Position numbers and translations under genes: made by a program
The notes under the pieces: generated by a model
The model's database searches: none
Told to the model about the DNA's origin: nothing
Seen by the model: only the letters and a program-made list of their open reading frames with translations
Source of the DNA: JAZKBN01 sp040388605
Lineage (GTDB): Bacteria; Bacteroidota; Bacteroidia; Cytophagales; Flexibacteraceae
NCBI GenBank assembly: GCA_040388605.1
Contig: JAZKBN010000061.1
Location: 1-26,853, forward strand
DNA length: 26,853 nt
Reading direction: 5' to 3'
Shown here: in pieces, positions 25,387 to 26,853 of the stretch
How the letters are laid out: each line of letters opens with the position of its first letter
How positions within the stretch are numbered: the first letter of the stretch is position 1

Positions 25387-26853
25387 CCGGCGCTGTAAAC
25401 AGGCAGCTTACTTATGACCACTATAATAAAAGCGGTGATGATTCCCTTCTTGTTGAAGGATCCGCCGATGGTGTAAACTTTACAAGGATTAGGAAATCTA
25501 ACCGGAACAACGCTGCGTGGGGCAGCTTCACAAGTGCTTTAAACGGGATTAACAGCAGTGATTATGTTATCCGATTTACTGCAATCAGCGATTTTGGGGC
25601 TACTGATATAGGGCTTGATAATATAGTGGTTTCAGAGCAATGCAGCGGAACAATCTCCGGCGGCAGTGTTCCTGCAGCAGCTTACTATTGCACTGCCTCA
25701 TCGGTTGTTTCAATTACTGCCACCGGCACTGTTACCAAACCATTGTCTGTTGGCTTAGGTATAACTTACCAATGGGAAAAACGTACCGGCACAAACCCTG
25801 ATGTTTGGTCAAGTGTAACATTGGGCACCGGCGGTACCACTAAGACATACGTAACCGATGTAACAGGCCAGGCAGGCAGCTATCGTTTAAAAGTAAGTTG
25901 CGCTGCGGGCGGCGTTGGATATTCTGATGTTGTAAATATTGTGCCTTTAGCAGCACCGACTCCTGCAACTCTGCCATTCACTGAAACATTTGAAAACACC
26001 TGGCTGGATTTGTGTAACACAAAGGAAATTCCTTCCGCTTCATGGCGCCAGACTTCACCTGATTTTGCCTTAAACGCGAACGCTTCCTGGCGTCGTGAAG
26101 ACGATGGTTCAGGATGGGATTTAATTTCAAGCGGAACCTATTCTCCGTCAGGGTCAGGCAGCAGCCATTCAGCCAGGTTCCATACTTATGAAGCTGATGA
26201 AGACGAGCAGGCTGCTTTGGATTTGCACCTGAATTTCACAGGCGCAAATAACCGCACCTTCTCTTTCGACTGGATTAACCCTGACGGTGCTGATTTTATT
26301 GATGTAACTGTTTCAACAGACGGAGGCACATCGTTTATCAATCCTAACGGAACAGCCCTGCGTTTAACCAACAGCTTCGGCTGGACTCACCAAAGCCTTG
26401 TGCTTTCAGGCTATAACGCGGCTGATTTTGTAATCCGCTTTAACGCAACTTCTGATTTCGGGTTCGATGATATGGGTATAGACAATATCAGCGTTACCGA
26501 ACCGCCAATGTGCAGCGGCCTTCCTACTTACGGTACCGTTGCATCCACATCGGTTTGCAGCGGCGGCAGCGCAATATTTACCCCGGTTGGCGCTACAAGC
26601 AGCCTTACAGCTTCAGGTGTGAGCTACAAATGGCAAACCTCAGCAACCGCCGACGGTACATTTACCGATATACCCGGAGCAACCTCAGTTAACTATACCA
26701 CGCCTGCGCTTACAGTAACAAGCTATTATAAGTTTGTTACCACTTGTTCAGCCACAGGTTCAGTAACAACTCCTGTACTTACCGTCACCGTTAACCCTTA
26801 CTACCTGTGCTACTGCGGTCCGGGAGCCACGCCTCCTAATGCAGCAGATCTGC
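25344..26853 (+). CDS. Out-of-frame continuation of the giant surface protein (3' end outside window)
   Basis: This frame is open from just after the TGA at 25341-25343 to the window end, with no start codon of its own. It continues the module series: the end of a MAM-like unit (LELHLNLTG...DIGLDNIVVSEQC), an Ig-like module (ITYQWEKRTG...YRLKVSC), a full MAM-like unit (LPFTETFENTW...SWRREDDG...SHSARF...DMGIDNISV), another Ig-like module (VSYKWQTS...YYKFVTTC), then YLCYCGPGATPPNAADLC, possibly the start of a second GEVED domain. The upstream gene uses a different frame, so either the gene is really disrupted or the assembled sequence has lost bases. A T9SS tail is expected beyond the window but not seen. 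Confidence 0.85.

Noticed and set aside
22396..26853. Possible CRISPR or DNA tandem-repeat array in the giant gene
   Set aside because: Repetition is at protein-module level with divergent DNA and no regular short spacer pattern.

Overview
The window looks like a chromosomal segment from a Bacteroidota bacterium, probably of the Chitinophagales/Sphingobacteriales kind. Four things point there: several large exported proteins end in type IX secretion (T9SS) sorting tails (FPNP/YPVP...GVY...KLV pattern); start codons have no clear Shine-Dalgarno sequence; one upstream site fits the Bacteroidota promoter TTG/TAnnTTTG; and there is a small PID-CTERM-like protein. I see no tRNA, rRNA, insertion sequence or CRISPR array.

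Layout. Positions 2-835 carry two tandem, related small membrane proteins, the first cut by the window edge. Positions 1015-2880 encode a TPR/transmembrane/helix-turn-helix regulator. On the minus strand, 4402-2940 is a compact unit of ECF sigma factor, single-TM anti-sigma-like protein and membrane-anchored Spy/CpxP/CnrX-like metal sensor with a His-rich tail. Diverging from it, 4583-7779 is a tight three-gene plus-strand operon: MbnP-like copper protein, MbnH/MauG-like di-heme peroxidase, and a YHYH-domain protein with a T9SS tail. It ends at a strong terminator (7821-7858). The divergent arrangement and two related inverted repeats in the shared upstream region suggest one metal-responsive locus. 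This is the best candidate here for a poorly described system.

Positions 8452-16505 hold cell-surface proteins: a 1355-aa beta-helix T9SS protein, a 79-aa PID-CTERM-like mini-protein, and a GH81 endo-beta-1,3-glucanase with two discoidin-like modules. The internal discoidin module appears circularly permuted. A gene-free stretch of about 1.1 kb follows, with a long imperfect inverted repeat and a promoter-like site.

From 17611 to the window end runs a giant modular secreted protein of more than 3000 residues. Its first part is a [choice-of-anchor/MAM-like - BNR-associated - BNR-associated] triplet repeated three times, followed by a GEVED domain and alternating Ig-like and MAM-like modules. 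The reading frame is broken near 25341-25371. Comparison with sister repeats shows about 60 nt missing there, and the protein continues in another frame to the end of the window.
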